NCBI RefSeq assembly: GCF_001642695.1
Contig: NZ_LWCC02000005.1
Coordinates: 1,906,406-1,970,405, forward strand
DNA: 64,000 nucleotides
From: Streptomyces chilikensis
GTDB lineage: Bacteria > Actinomycetota > Actinomycetes > Streptomycetales > Streptomycetaceae
Direction: 5' to 3'
The translations under genes and the position numbers were made by a program. The notes under the pieces were generated by a model. The model made no database searches. It saw nothing but the letters and a program-made list of their open reading frames with translations, and was not told the origin of the DNA. Positions 31,563 to 42,454 of this stretch are shown one piece after another; position 1 is the stretch's first letter; the number at the start of each line of letters is the position of its first letter.

Positions 31563-32943
31563 CGGACGCCTCCTTTCCATCCAGAGATCCGTCACGAGGT
31601 CCGTCACTGAGAGGGTCCGCACCGCCGCTGGTGACCAGCTCCCGCTCGGTGCGCGGGCGGCGCCGCGGCACCGGCGGCAACTGCTGCCCCGGCAGCGGCG
31701 GCACCGGGAAGCCGCCGGCCATCGGGTCGAAGGCGGCCGGATCCGCGGGGGCGGAGTCGTCCTTCGGCCCGCGGCGGTCGCGGAGCGTGTCGACGACCAG
31801 CGAGGCCAGCAGCACGGCGAGGATCGCGCCGCCCACGTAGAGGGCGATGTCGGCGAACCCGTAGCCCTCGTTGCGCAGCGCCCGCATGGTGGCCACGACC
31901 ATCAGCCAGATCACCGAGACCGGGATGAGGACCTTCCAGCCCAGCTTCATCAGCTGGTCGTAGCGGACGCGGGGCAGCGAGCCGCGCAGCCAGATGAAGA
32001 GGAAGAGCAGCAGCTGCACCTTGAGGACGAACCAGAGCATCGGCCACCAGCCGTGGTTCGCGCCCTCCCAGAAGGTGCTGACCGGGTACGGGGCCCGCCA
32101 GCCGCCCAGGAAGAGCGTGGTGGCGACCGCGGAGACCGTCACCATGTTCACGTACTCGGCGAGCATGAACATCGCGAACTTGATGGACGAGTACTCGGTG
32201 TTGAAGCCGCCGACCAGGTCGCCCTCGGACTCCGGCATGTCGAACGGCGCCCGGTTGGTCTCGCCGACCATGGTCACGATGTAGAGGATGAAGGACACCG
32301 GCAGCAGTACGACGAACCAGCGGCTCTCCTGCTGCGCGACGATCTCGGACGTCGACATCGACCCGGAGTAGAGGAACACCGAGGCGAAGGCGGCGCCCAT
32401 GGCGATCTCGTAGGAGATCATCTGCGCGCAGGAGCGCAGGCCGCCGAGGAGCGGGTAGGTCGAGCCGGAGCTCCAGCCGGCCAGCACGATGCCGTAGATG
32501 CCGACCGAGGCGACCGCCAGGATGTAGAGCATCGCGATCGGGAGGTCGGTCAGCTGCATGGTGGTGCGCTGGCCGAAGATGGAGACCTCGTTGCCCGGCG
32601 GGCCGAACGGGATCACCGCGATCGCCATGAAGGCGGGGATCGCGGCGACGATCGGCGCCAGGACGTACACCGCCTTGTCGGCCCGGCGGACGATCACGTC
32701 CTCCTTGAGCATCAGCTTCACGCCGTCGGCCAGCGACTGCAGCAGTCCCCAGGGGCCGTGGCGGTTGGGGCCGACGCGCAGCTGCATCCAGGCGACGACC
32801 TTGCGCTCCCAGACGATGGCGAACAGCACGGTCACCATCAGGAACGCGAAGCAGAAGACGGCCTTGACGACGACCAGCCACCAGGGGTCCTGGCCGAACA
32901 TCGAGAGGTCCTCCGCGGCGAGCGCCGTCGGGTTCACGTTCAC
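31555..32943 (-). CDS. nuoH: NADH-quinone oxidoreductase subunit H, complete operon
   Basis: 462-residue membrane subunit with the quinone-pocket motifs [23 protein letters not shown] and [17 protein letters not shown]. The eight-helix core ends near residue 390; a polar Pro/Arg tail of about 70 residues follows ([20 protein letters not shown]). GTG 32943 overlaps the nuoG stop (GTGA). Confidence 0.95.
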   Translation of the reverse strand: MNVNPTALAAEDLSMFGQDPWWLVVVKAVFCFAFLMVTVLFAIVWERKVVAWMQLRVGPNRHGPWGLLQSLADGVKLMLKEDVIVRRADKAVYVLAPIVAAIPAFMAIAVIPFGPPGNEVSIFGQRTTMQLTDLPIAMLYILAVASVGIYGIVLAGWSSGSTYPLLGGLRSCAQMISYEIAMGAAFASVFLYSGSMSTSEIVAQQESRWFVVLLPVSFILYIVTMVGETNRAPFDMPESEGDLVGGFNTEYSSIKFAMFMLAEYVNMVTVSAVATTLFLGGWRAPYPVSTFWEGANHGWWPMLWFVLKVQLLLFLFIWLRGSLPRVRYDQLMKLGWKVLIPVSVIWLMVVATMRALRNEGYGFADIALYVGGAILAVLLASLVVDTLRDRRGPKDDSAPADPAAFDPMAGGFPVPPLPGQQLPPVPRRRPRTERELVTSGGADPLSDGPRDGSLDGKEASDG

Positions 32944-35455
32944 GCTCCGGCCTCCTCTGCGGTACCGGGGGCCTCGGCGGCGGGGGCCGCCGGGCCGACG
33001 CGGACCAGGGCGCCGGGCAGCGCACCGGTGTCGGAGGCGACGCCGCCCCCGGTGGAGTTGAGCGGCATCCAGACCACCCGGTCCGGCATCGCGGTCACCG
33101 TCAGCGGCAGCGCGACGCTCCCGGCGGGACCCGTGACGGCGACCAGGTCGCCGTCCTTGACGCCGGCCTCGGCGGCGGTGGCGGCGGAGAGCCGCACGGT
33201 GGCCGCGTGCCGGGTGCCGGCCAGGGCGTCGTCGCCCTGCTGGAGGACGCCCTGGTCGAGCAGGAGCCGGTGCCCGGCGAGCACCGCCTCGCCCGCGGCG
33301 GGGCGGGGCAGCTCCCCGGGCACGGCGGCCGGGCCCTCGGGGCGCTGCCCCTCCCAGACGCCGAGCCGGTCGATCTCCGCACGCGTGGTGCGCAGGTCGG
33401 GCAGGCCCAGGTGGCGGTCCATGGCGTCGGCCAGCATGTGCAGCACCCGGCTGTCCGCCGGGTGGTGGCGGGTGGTCGTCTGGTCGGGCTTCAGGGACGC
33501 CTCGAACGGGCGGACCCGGCCCTCCCAGTTGACGAAGGCGCCGGCCTTCTCGGCGACCGCGGCCACCGGCAGCACCACGTCGGCGTGGTCGGTGACCTCG
33601 CTCGGCCGTAGTTCGAGCGAGACCAGGAAGCCCACCTCGGCGAGCGCCCGGCGGGCGAGGGCCGGGTCCGGCAGGTCGGCGACCTCGACGCCGGCGACCA
33701 CCAGCGCCGCCAGTTCGCCCTCGGCCGCCGCGTCGAGGATGCGGGCGGTGTCGCGGCCCGGACGCTCGGGCAGGGCGGAGGTCCCCCAGGCGGCGGCCAC
33801 CTCGCGGCGGGCCTGCGGATCGTGGGCGGGGCGTCCGCCGGGCAGCAGCCCGGGCAGCGCGCCCGCCTCGATCGCGCCGCGTTCACCGGCCCGGCGCGGG
33901 ATCCACGCCAGGCGGGCGCCGGTGGCGGTGGCCACCCGCACCGCGGCGGTGAGCGCGCCGGGGACGGCGGCGAGGCGTTCGCCGACCAGGATCACCGCGC
34001 CCTCGGCGCGCATCGCCTCGGCCACCCGGGGGGCGTCGCCCTCCAGGCCGGTGCCGTCGGCGAGCGCCTCCAGCCAGGCGGTCTCGGTGCCGGGGGCGGC
34101 CGGCAGCAGCGTGCCGCCCGCCTTGGTGAGGCCCCGGGTGGCGTGGCTGGCCAGCGCGAAGACCTTCTGCCCGTGCTTGCGCCAGGCCTTGCGGAGCCGC
34201 AGGAAGACGCCGGGCGCCTCCTCCTCCGCCTCGAACCCGGCCAGCAGCACGGCGGGCGCCTGCTCCAGCGCCGTGTACGTCAGGCCCGTACCGTCCAGGC
34301 CGATTCCGCGTCCGGCGACCCGGGAGGCGAGGAAGACGGCCTCCTCGTCGCTGTGCACCCGCGCCCGGAAGTCGACGTCGTTGGTGTCCAGCGCGATCCG
34401 GGCGAACTTGGAGTACGCGTAGGCGTCCTCGACGGTGAGCCGCCCGCCGGTGAGCACGCCGGCCCGGCCGCGCGCGGCGTTCAGCCCGCGGGCCGCCGCC
34501 TCCAGCGCCTCGGGCCAGGAGGCCGGCTCCAGCACGCCCTCGGCGTTGCGCACCAGCGGCGCGGCCAGACGGTCGCGCTGCTGGGCGTAGCGGAAGGCGA
34601 AGCGGCCCTTGTCGCAGATCCACTCCTCGTTGACCTGCGGGTCCTCGGCGGCCAGCCGGCGCATCACCTTGCCGCGCCGGTGGTCGGTGCGGGTGGCGCA
34701 GCCGCCGGCGCAGTGCTCGCAGACCGAAGGGCTGGAGATCAGGTCGAACGGACGGGCCCGGAACCGGTAGGCGGCCGAGGTGAGCGCGCCGACCGGGCAG
34801 ATCTGGATGGTGTTGCCGGAGAAGTACGACTCGAACGGGTCGCCCACGCCGGTGCCGACCTGCTGGAGCGCGCCGCGCTCCACCAGTTCGATCATCGGGT
34901 CGCCCGCGACCTGGTTGGAGAAGCGGGTGCAGCGGGCGCAGAGCACGCAGCGCTCGCGGTCCAGCAGCACCTGGGTGGAGATGGGGACCGGCTTCTCGTA
35001 GGTGCGCTTGTGGCCCTCGAAGCGGGACTCGGCGTTGCCGTGCGACATCGCCTGGTTCTGCAGCGGGCACTCGCCGCCCTTGTCGCAGACCGGGCAGTCC
35101 AGGGGGTGGTTGATGAGCAGCAGCTCCATCACCCCCTTCTGCGCCTTGTCGGCGACCTGGGAGGTCAGCTGCGTCTTCACCACCATGCCGTCGGTGCAGG
35201 TGATGGTGCAGGAGGCCATCGGCTTGCGCTGGCCCTCCACCTCGACGATGCACTGGCGGCAGGCGCCGGCCGGGTCCAGGAGGGGGTGGTCGCAGAACCG
35301 GGGGATCTCGATGCCGAGCTGCTCGGCGGCCCGGATGACCAGGGTGCCCTTGGGCACGCTGATCTCCGCGCCGTCGATGGTCAGCGTGACGAGGTCCTCC
35401 GGGGGCACGGCCCCGGCTCCCGGTCCGCCGCCGGAGGGAGCACTGGTCGGCGCGG

Positions 35456-35459
<4 letters not shown>
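32940..35459 (-). CDS. nuoG: NADH-quinone oxidoreductase subunit G, complete operon
   Basis: 839-residue iron-sulfur subunit of the NADH arm. N-terminal [2Fe-2S] ligands C56, C67, C70 and C84; then the His/Cys cluster region ([13 protein letters not shown]) and [10 protein letters not shown] for the [4Fe-4S] clusters, and the extra cluster region CEHCAGGC. The remainder is a molybdopterin-oxidoreductase-like domain, with a divergent Ala-rich stretch after residue 430. Electrons pass from NuoF through it to NuoI. ATG 35459 overlaps the nuoF stop. Confidence 0.95.
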
Positions 35460-36807
<1,348 letters not shown>

Positions 36808-36808
<1 letters not shown>

Positions 36809-37746
36809 CACTCCCCCTCCTCTTCTTCGGCAGAGCCGGCGGAGCCGGCCACGGGACCTGCCGGGTGGGCCGGGTCGGACGCCGAGGTGGTGCTCGGCGC
36901 GTCGTGCGAGCTGGAGTGGGACGCGGGCGAGGGGCCGGTGCGCGGACCGTCGCCGAAGGAAGCGCCGTGCGACGGCTCCCCGCCCTGGCCCGCGGCGTCG
37001 CGCGGGTGGACGACGCGGGGGCCGAGCGGCTGTCCCTTGGCGAGGCGGAGCCCGGCCAGCGAGGCGGGCCCGGCGCTGCCGCCCGCCTCGACGGCGCCGG
37101 GGCGCTCGTCGGGGAAGCCGGCCAGGATGCGCGCCGTCTCCTTGAAGGTGCACAGCGGGGCGCCGCGGGTCGGCGTGACAGGGCGTCCTTCGATCAGGTC
37201 GTCGACCAGTCGCCGCGCGGAGGCCGGCGTCATGTTGTCGAAGAACTCCCAGTTGACCATCACCACGGGGGCGAAGTCGCAGGCCGCGTTGCACTCGATG
37301 TGCTCCAGCGTGACCTTGCCGTCCGGGGTGGTGCCGTTGTTGCCGACGCCGAGGTGCTGCTGGAGGTCCTCGAAGATGGCGTCGCCGCCCATCACCGCGC
37401 AGAGCGTGTTGGTGCAGACGCCCACCTGGTAGTCGCCGCTCGGCCGGCGCCGGTACATCGTGTAGAAGGTGGCGACGGCGGTGACCTCCGCGGTGGTGAG
37501 GTCCAGCATCTCGGCGCAGAACCTCATGCCGGTGCGGGTGACGTGCCCCTCCTCCGACTGCACCAGGTGCAGCATCGGCAGCAGCGCGGACCGGGAGTCC
37601 GGGTAGCGGGCGATGATCTCGCGCGCGTCGGCCTCCAGCCGGATCCGCACGTCCTCCGGGTAGTCCGGGGCGGGCAGTTCGGGCATGCCGAGCCCGATGC
37701 CGTGGGTGCCCTGGGAGGGTGTGCCCTGGGCAGGTGTGCTGGTCAC
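36808..37746 (-). CDS. nuoE: NADH-quinone oxidoreductase subunit E with low-complexity C-terminal extension
   Basis: [2Fe-2S] thioredoxin-like subunit. Ligands are in [14 protein letters not shown] and [15 protein letters not shown]. The NuoE fold ends near residue 215; the protein continues to 312 residues with a Ser/Pro/Gly-rich tail ending in SAEEEEGE. Usual NuoE is 160-200 residues. GTG 37746 overlaps the nuoD stop (GTGA). The tail is probably disordered. Confidence 0.94.
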
Positions 37747-39065
37747 CGGTCGACGCCTCCCATCACGGGGTCGATGGACGCGACGGCGACGATGACGTCG
37801 GCGACCTGGCCGCCCTCGCACATCGCCGCCATGGCCTGCAGGTTGGTGAAGGACGGGTCGCGGAAGTGGACCCGGTAGGGGCGGGTGCCGCCGTCGGAGA
37901 CGACGTGCACGCCCAGTTCGCCCTTGGGCGACTCGACCGCCGTGTACGCCTGGCCGGGCGGGACCCGGAAGCCCTCGGTGACCAGCTTGAAGTGGTGGAT
38001 CAGGGCCTCCATGGAGGTGCCCATGATCTTCCGGATGTGGTCGAGGGAGTTCCCGAGCCCGTCCGGACCGAGCGCGAGCTGGGCCGGCCAGGCGATCTTC
38101 TTGTCCGCGACCATCACCGGGCCCGGCCTCAGCCGGTCCAGGCACTGCTCGACGATGTGCAGCGACTGGCGCATCTCCTCCAGCCGGATCAGGAACCGGC
38201 CGTAGGAGTCGCAGGTGTCGGCGGTCGGGACGTCGAAGTCGTAGGTCTCGTAACCGCAGTACGGCTGCGTCTTGCGCAGGTCGTGCGGGAGGCCGGTGGA
38301 CCGCAGGATCGGGCCGGTGGCGCCGAGCGCCATGCACCCGGCCAGGTCCAGGTGGCCGATGTTCTCCATGCGGGCCTTGAAGATGGGGTTCCCGGTGGCG
38401 AGCTTGTCGTACTCCGGGAGGTTCTTCCGCAGCTTCTTGACCGCCTCGCGGATCTGGTCGACGGCGCCGGGCGGGAGGTCCTGGGCGAGCCCGCCGGGGC
38501 GGATGAACGCGTGGTTCATGCGCAGGCCGGTGATCAGCTCGTAGAGGTCCAGGATGATCTCGCGGTCGCGGAAGCCGTAGATCATGATCGTGGTGGAGCC
38601 CAGCTCCATGCCGCCGGTGGCGATGCACACCAGGTGGGAGGAGAGCCGGTTGAGCTCCATCAGCAGGACGCGGATGATCGTCGCCCGGTCGGGTACCTGG
38701 TCCTCGATCCCGAGGAGCTTCTCCACCGCGAGGCAGTACGCCGTCTCGTTGAAGAAGGAGGTCAGGTAGTCCATGCGGGTCACGAAGGTGGTGCCCTGCG
38801 TCCACGTGCGGTACTCGAGGTTCTTCTCGATGCCGGTGTGCAGGTAGCCGATGCCGCAGCGGGCCTCGGTGACGGTCTCGCCCTCGATCTCCAGGATCAG
38901 GCGGAGCACTCCGTGGGTGGACGGGTGCTGGGGACCCATGTTGACGACGATGCGCTCGTCGTCGGCCTTGGCGGCCGCCTCGACGACCTCGCCCCAGTCG
39001 CCCCCGGTGACCGTGTAGACCTTGCCCTCGGTGGTGTCGCGGGCTGTTGCCGACTGCGTGCTCAT
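37743..39065 (-). CDS. nuoD: NADH-quinone oxidoreductase subunit D, complete operon
   Basis: 440-residue 49-kDa subunit that forms the quinone-reduction site with NuoB. Signatures: [21 protein letters not shown] without the bound metal of hydrogenase relatives, the quinone-site region [17 protein letters not shown] and the C-terminal [15 protein letters not shown] 39065 overlaps the nuoC stop (ATGA). It is the only nuoD in the window, so it may have to serve both complexes. Confidence 0.96.
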   Translation of the reverse strand: MSTQSATARDTTEGKVYTVTGGDWGEVVEAAAKADDERIVVNMGPQHPSTHGVLRLILEIEGETVTEARCGIGYLHTGIEKNLEYRTWTQGTTFVTRMDYLTSFFNETAYCLAVEKLLGIEDQVPDRATIIRVLLMELNRLSSHLVCIATGGMELGSTTIMIYGFRDREIILDLYELITGLRMNHAFIRPGGLAQDLPPGAVDQIREAVKKLRKNLPEYDKLATGNPIFKARMENIGHLDLAGCMALGATGPILRSTGLPHDLRKTQPYCGYETYDFDVPTADTCDSYGRFLIRLEEMRQSLHIVEQCLDRLRPGPVMVADKKIAWPAQLALGPDGLGNSLDHIRKIMGTSMEALIHHFKLVTEGFRVPPGQAYTAVESPKGELGVHVVSDGGTRPYRVHFRDPSFTNLQAMAAMCEGGQVADVIVAVASIDPVMGGVDR

Positions 39066-39796
39066 GAGTACGACCTCCGCTGGTCCGGAGCCGGGATCTG
39101 GGCGCCCTTGTACTCGACGGGGATGCCGCCGAGGGGATAGTCCTTGCGCTGCGGATGGCCCTGCCAGTCGTCCGGCATCATGATCCGCGTGAGTGCCGGG
39201 TGGCCGTCGAAGACGATGCCGAAGAAGTCGTACGTCTCGCGCTCGTGCCAGTCGTTGGTCGGGTACACCGACACCAGCGAGGGGACCCGCGGGTCGCCGT
39301 CGGGCGCGCCGACCTCCAGCCGGATCAGCCGGTTGTGGGTGATCGACCGCAGGTGGTAGACGGCGTGCAGCTCACGGCCCTTGTCGCCCGGGTAGTGGAC
39401 GCCGCTGACGCCGGTGCACAGCTCGAAGCGCAGGGCCGGGTCGTCGCGCAGGGTGCGGGCGACGCGGAGCAGGTGCTCGCGCTCGATGTGGAAGGTCAGT
39501 TCGCCCCGGTCGACGACGGTCCGCTCGATGACGTTCCCGGGGAGCAGCCCCTGCTCCTCCAGGGCGCCCTCCAGTTCGTCCGCGACCTCGTCGAACCACC
39601 CGCCGTACGGCCGGGAGGACGGGCCGGGAAGCCGGACCGGGCGGACCAGACCGCCGTAGCCGGAGGTGTCGCCGCCGTTGTTCGCGCCGAACATGCCGCG
39701 CTGGACGCGGATCTCCTCGCCGTGGTCCCCCCGCTGTCCGGGGAGGTTGGAGGCGGAGAGCTCCTTCTCCGGATTGGGCTCGTTGACGTCGCTCAT
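39062..39796 (-). CDS. nuoC: NADH-quinone oxidoreductase subunit C, complete operon
   Basis: 244-residue 30-kDa subunit with [20 protein letters not shown] and [14 protein letters not shown]. Ordinary length and no repeat tail, unlike the copy at 9238-10329. ATG 39796 overlaps the nuoB stop (ATGA). Confidence 0.95.
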   Translation of the reverse strand: MSDVNEPNPEKELSASNLPGQRGDHGEEIRVQRGMFGANNGGDTSGYGGLVRPVRLPGPSSRPYGGWFDEVADELEGALEEQGLLPGNVIERTVVDRGELTFHIEREHLLRVARTLRDDPALRFELCTGVSGVHYPGDKGRELHAVYHLRSITHNRLIRLEVGAPDGDPRVPSLVSVYPTNDWHERETYDFFGIVFDGHPALTRIMMPDDWQGHPQRKDYPLGGIPVEYKGAQIPAPDQRRSYS

Positions 39797-40347
39797 CGCA
39801 GGAGGCCCTTCATCTCGATGGTCGGCAGGGCCTTCAGCGCCGCCTCCTCCGCCTCCCGGGCCGCCGCCTCGGCGTTGACGCCGATCTTGGAGGTGCGGAC
39901 CTTCTCGTGGAGCTTGAGAATCGCGTCCATCAGCATCTCCGGCCGCGGCGGGCAGCCGGGGAGGTAGATGTCGACCGGCACGATGTGGTCGACGCCCTGC
40001 ACGATCGCGTAGTTGTTGAACATCCCGCCCGACGAGGCGCAGACGCCCATGGAGATCACCCACTTGGGATTGGGCATCTGGTCGTAGACCTGGCGCAGCA
40101 CGGGCGCCATCTTCTGGCTGACCCGGCCGGCCACGATCATCAGGTCGGCCTGGCGCGGTGATCCGCGGAAGACCTCCATGCCGAACCTCGCCAGGTCGTA
40201 CCGGCCGGCGCCCGTCGTCATCATCTCGATGGCGCAGCACGCCAGGCCGAACGTGGCGGGGAACATGGATGACTTGCGCACCCAGCCCGCGGCCTGCTCG
40301 ACGGTGGTCAGCAGGAATCCGCTCGGCAGCTTTTCCTCGAGTCCCAT
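39793..40347 (-). CDS. nuoB: NADH-quinone oxidoreductase subunit B, complete operon
   Basis: 184 residues; cluster N2 ligands visible as CC in [11 protein letters not shown], the Cys of [11 protein letters not shown] and the Cys of [12 protein letters not shown] 40347 lies 33 bp after the nuoA stop, the only non-overlapping junction near the start of the operon. The gap contains short CCCCTCAGG repeats. Confidence 0.96.
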   Translation of the reverse strand: MGLEEKLPSGFLLTTVEQAAGWVRKSSMFPATFGLACCAIEMMTTGAGRYDLARFGMEVFRGSPRQADLMIVAGRVSQKMAPVLRQVYDQMPNPKWVISMGVCASSGGMFNNYAIVQGVDHIVPVDIYLPGCPPRPEMLMDAILKLHEKVRTSKIGVNAEAAAREAEEAALKALPTIEMKGLLR

Positions 40348-40380
40348 GTCTCTCTCAGCCCCTCAGGCCCCTCAGGCCTC

Positions 40381-40740
40381 TCAGTCCCAGTCCAGGCCGC
40401 CGCGTCGCCACACGTAGGCGTACGCGACGAAGACGGTGAGCACGAAGAGCAGCATCTCGACGAGCCCGAAGATCCCCAGGGCGTCGAAGGTGACCGCCCA
40501 CGGGTAGAGGAAGACGATCTCGATGTCGAAGATGATGAAGAGCATCGCCGTCAGGTAGTACTTGATGGGGAATCGCCCACCGCCGGCCGGTTGAGGGGTC
40601 GGCTCGATACCGCACTCGTACGCCTCGAGCTTCGCCCGGTTGTACCGCTTTGGACCGACAAGCGTGGCCATGACCACGGAGAAGATCGCAAAGCCTGCCC
40701 CGAGGGCTCCCAGTACGAGGATGGGCGCATACGCGTTCAC
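40381..40740 (-). CDS. nuoA: NADH-quinone oxidoreductase subunit A, complete operon
   Basis: 119-residue three-helix subunit with KLEAYECGIEPTPQPAGGG and FIIFDIEIVFLYPWA. GTG 40740 is the first codon of the 14-gene operon; a GGAGCGAGGAGC-like purine stretch lies just upstream. A Rex-type site lies about 115 bp before the start. Confidence 0.95.
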   Translation of the reverse strand: MNAYAPILVLGALGAGFAIFSVVMATLVGPKRYNRAKLEAYECGIEPTPQPAGGGRFPIKYYLTAMLFIIFDIEIVFLYPWAVTFDALGIFGLVEMLLFVLTVFVAYAYVWRRGGLDWD

Positions 40741-41488
40741 CGCTCCTCGCTCCTCTCAGTCGGCACTGACTGCTGGCGATTGCACACCGGATCCGCCTCC
40801 TGCCTCTCGGTGTTCTCCCTGTGCCCACTCGGCGCTCGTGAAGATCGAGAACATGTGAAGCAGGTCACAAGCCCGGTAGCTCCGCATCTTATGCCTGGTC
40901 GTCTGTGATCTGCGACACGCGGTACGAGACGGTCTTTGTGATCTCTGCCACCCGAGCGGCGATCAACGGGTCCGAACGGCTTGGATCTTGATGCTGCACG
41001 TGCGCAACCGGTCACACAAAGCGACAAGTTGACAGGTAGGCCCAGGCCAGGAGGCGCGTCTCTATATCAAGAGTCTTCCCGTGCAAGCAAATTCGCCGCA
41101 GCAGTCGATCATTGATATAAGCGCCCGCTTCGATCGCCGGTGGCGAACCGGGTCCCGTTCCGGCGACCGGAAGCCGGCCCTCGGCGTGTGCGCGCGTTCA
41201 CGAGCGACACAGGAAGATCACAACAGTGACCTCTCCGTGACCTGCGCCACATCGGACCGCCGCCGGAACCCCTTCGAGTTGGCGAACCGGTGCACGGATG
41301 GTAAGCGGGGGCAAATGGGGCGTAACGACGGAAGTCCATGCTCACGGCCTCGCGGGTGGCTGACCGCTTTAACCTTTTTGGGAGCAATATCCCTTTGCCT
41401 TGGGAGACTTCAGGGGCGACGGACACCAAATGTGGCGGACGGCACGATTGTTGAAGGGAGGGACGATCCCCTGGTAGGTCTGGTTGCC
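40741..41488. other. Long divergent intergenic region between nuoA and the NlpC/P60 gene
   Basis: No gene is supported in these 748 bp, which are clearly less GC-rich than the coding DNA. On the nuo side they hold a Rex-type operator (40854-40869), a -10-like TAAGAT on the minus strand at 40886-40891 and two TGTGATC direct repeats (40904, 40937). On the other side there is a distant inverted pair TATATCAA (41063-41070) and TTGATATA (41112-41119). I looked for a second c-di-AMP riboswitch before the P60 gene and did not find its core motifs. Confidence 0.5.
40854..40869. promoter_or_regulatory. Rex-type operator upstream of nuoA
   Basis: TGTGAAGCAGGTCACA; read on the minus strand TGTGACCTGCTTCACA, one mismatch to the Streptomyces Rex consensus TGTGAACNNNTTCACA. 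In S. coelicolor the NADH-sensing repressor Rex is known to control the nuo operon, so both sequence and location support the call. It lies just downstream of the candidate -10 TAAGAT, where it could block transcription. Confidence 0.8.
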
Positions 41489-42304
41489 ATGTCCCAGACC
41501 GCTCACATACGCAGCCACCGGAAGCCCCGCCGCAGCGCATCGAAGATCGTGATGCGCGCCGGGGTCACCGGTGGCGTTCTCAGCACCCTGGCCGTGGCCG
41601 GCGCCTCGGGTACGGCGACTGCGGCCGAGCCCGTGACGCAGACGCTGGAACTCCCCACGCTCACGGCAGACCTGGCGACCGAGGCCGCCATCTCCGCGGA
41701 GGCCACCGCGTCGGCCGCCGCCACCTACGAGCTCCGGGCGGAGCGCGACGCCGCCACCGAGCGCGCCGCCGATCTGGCCGAGCGCAACCTGAAGAAGGCC
41801 AAGGCCGAGGCCGAGGCCAAGCGGAAGGCCGAGGAGAAGGCCGCGCGCGAGGCCGCCGAGCGTGCCTCCCGCGACTCCGCCCGGGAGACCCTCTCCACCG
41901 CCTCCGCGAGCGGCTCCGCCGCCACCCCCGCCTCGACGACGGCCGTCAGCGGGTCCGCCGCCGCGGTGGTCGCCTTCGCCAAGGCCCAGGTCGGCGACGC
42001 CTACGTCCTCGGCGCCACCGGACCCAACGCCTGGGACTGCTCCGGTTTGGTGCAGGCCGCCTACAAGCAGGCCGGCGTCTCCCTGCCGCGCGTCTCCCAG
42101 GACCAGTCCGTGGCCGGCACCCCGGTCTCGCTGAGCAACCTGCTGCCGGGCGACATCCTGTACTGGGGCGGCGCGGGCAGCGCGTACCACGTGGCCGTCT
42201 ACGTGGGCGGCGGCCAGTTCGTCGGCGCGCAGAACTCCGGCACCGGCGTCGTCCAGGCGTCCCTGGACTACGACCCGCCGTCCGGCGCGGTCCGCGTCCT
42301 CTGA
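41489..42304 (+). CDS. Secreted NlpC/P60 peptidoglycan endopeptidase
   Basis: 271-residue exported hydrolase. It has an N-terminal basic and hydrophobic signal region (RSHRKPRRSASKIVMRAG to GTATAAEP), a coiled-coil-like Ala/Glu/Lys-rich segment (about residues 60-120) and a C-terminal NlpC/P60 domain (about 155-271) with catalytic Cys in NAWDCSGLVQAAY and His in AYHVAVYVGGG. It should cleave peptide cross-links in the wall. ATG 41489 is the only sensible start after the long non-coding region; the ribosome site GGTAGGT is weak. A hairpin terminator follows at 42332. Confidence 0.9.
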   Translation: MSQTAHIRSHRKPRRSASKIVMRAGVTGGVLSTLAVAGASGTATAAEPVTQTLELPTLTADLATEAAISAEATASAAATYELRAERDAATERAADLAERNLKKAKAEAEAKRKAEEKAAREAAERASRDSARETLSTASASGSAATPASTTAVSGSAAAVVAFAKAQVGDAYVLGATGPNAWDCSGLVQAAYKQAGVSLPRVSQDQSVAGTPVSLSNLLPGDILYWGGAGSAYHVAVYVGGGQFVGAQNSGTGVVQASLDYDPPSGAVRVL

Positions 42305-42331
42305 CGTCCGCCCACCCGCACACCGCACGAT

Positions 42332-42364
42332 GAAGGGCCGCAGCCTCGGGGGCTGCGGCCCTTC
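42332..42364. terminator. Bidirectional terminator between P60 gene and flavoprotein gene
   Basis: GAAGGGCCGCAGCC and its perfect inverted copy GGCTGCGGCCCTTC (14-bp stem) around a 5-nt loop, in the 150-bp gap between two converging genes. Confidence 0.88.
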
Positions 42365-42454
42365 GCCGTGCGGGAGCGGTGCGGCCTGCCGGGGAGCGGC
42401 GGACCGGACCGCGCTCGTCCCGGCCGCCCGGCGCGGGAGTCCGTCACGACCCCG

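Noticed and set aside
41081-41488. Second c-di-AMP riboswitch upstream of the NlpC/P60 gene
   Set aside because: GC/AG-rich pieces resemble isolated blocks, but the ordered core (GACCCA, GGGGUGAA, CCGAACCCG-CAGCU, CUCGCAGGCG) is absent.
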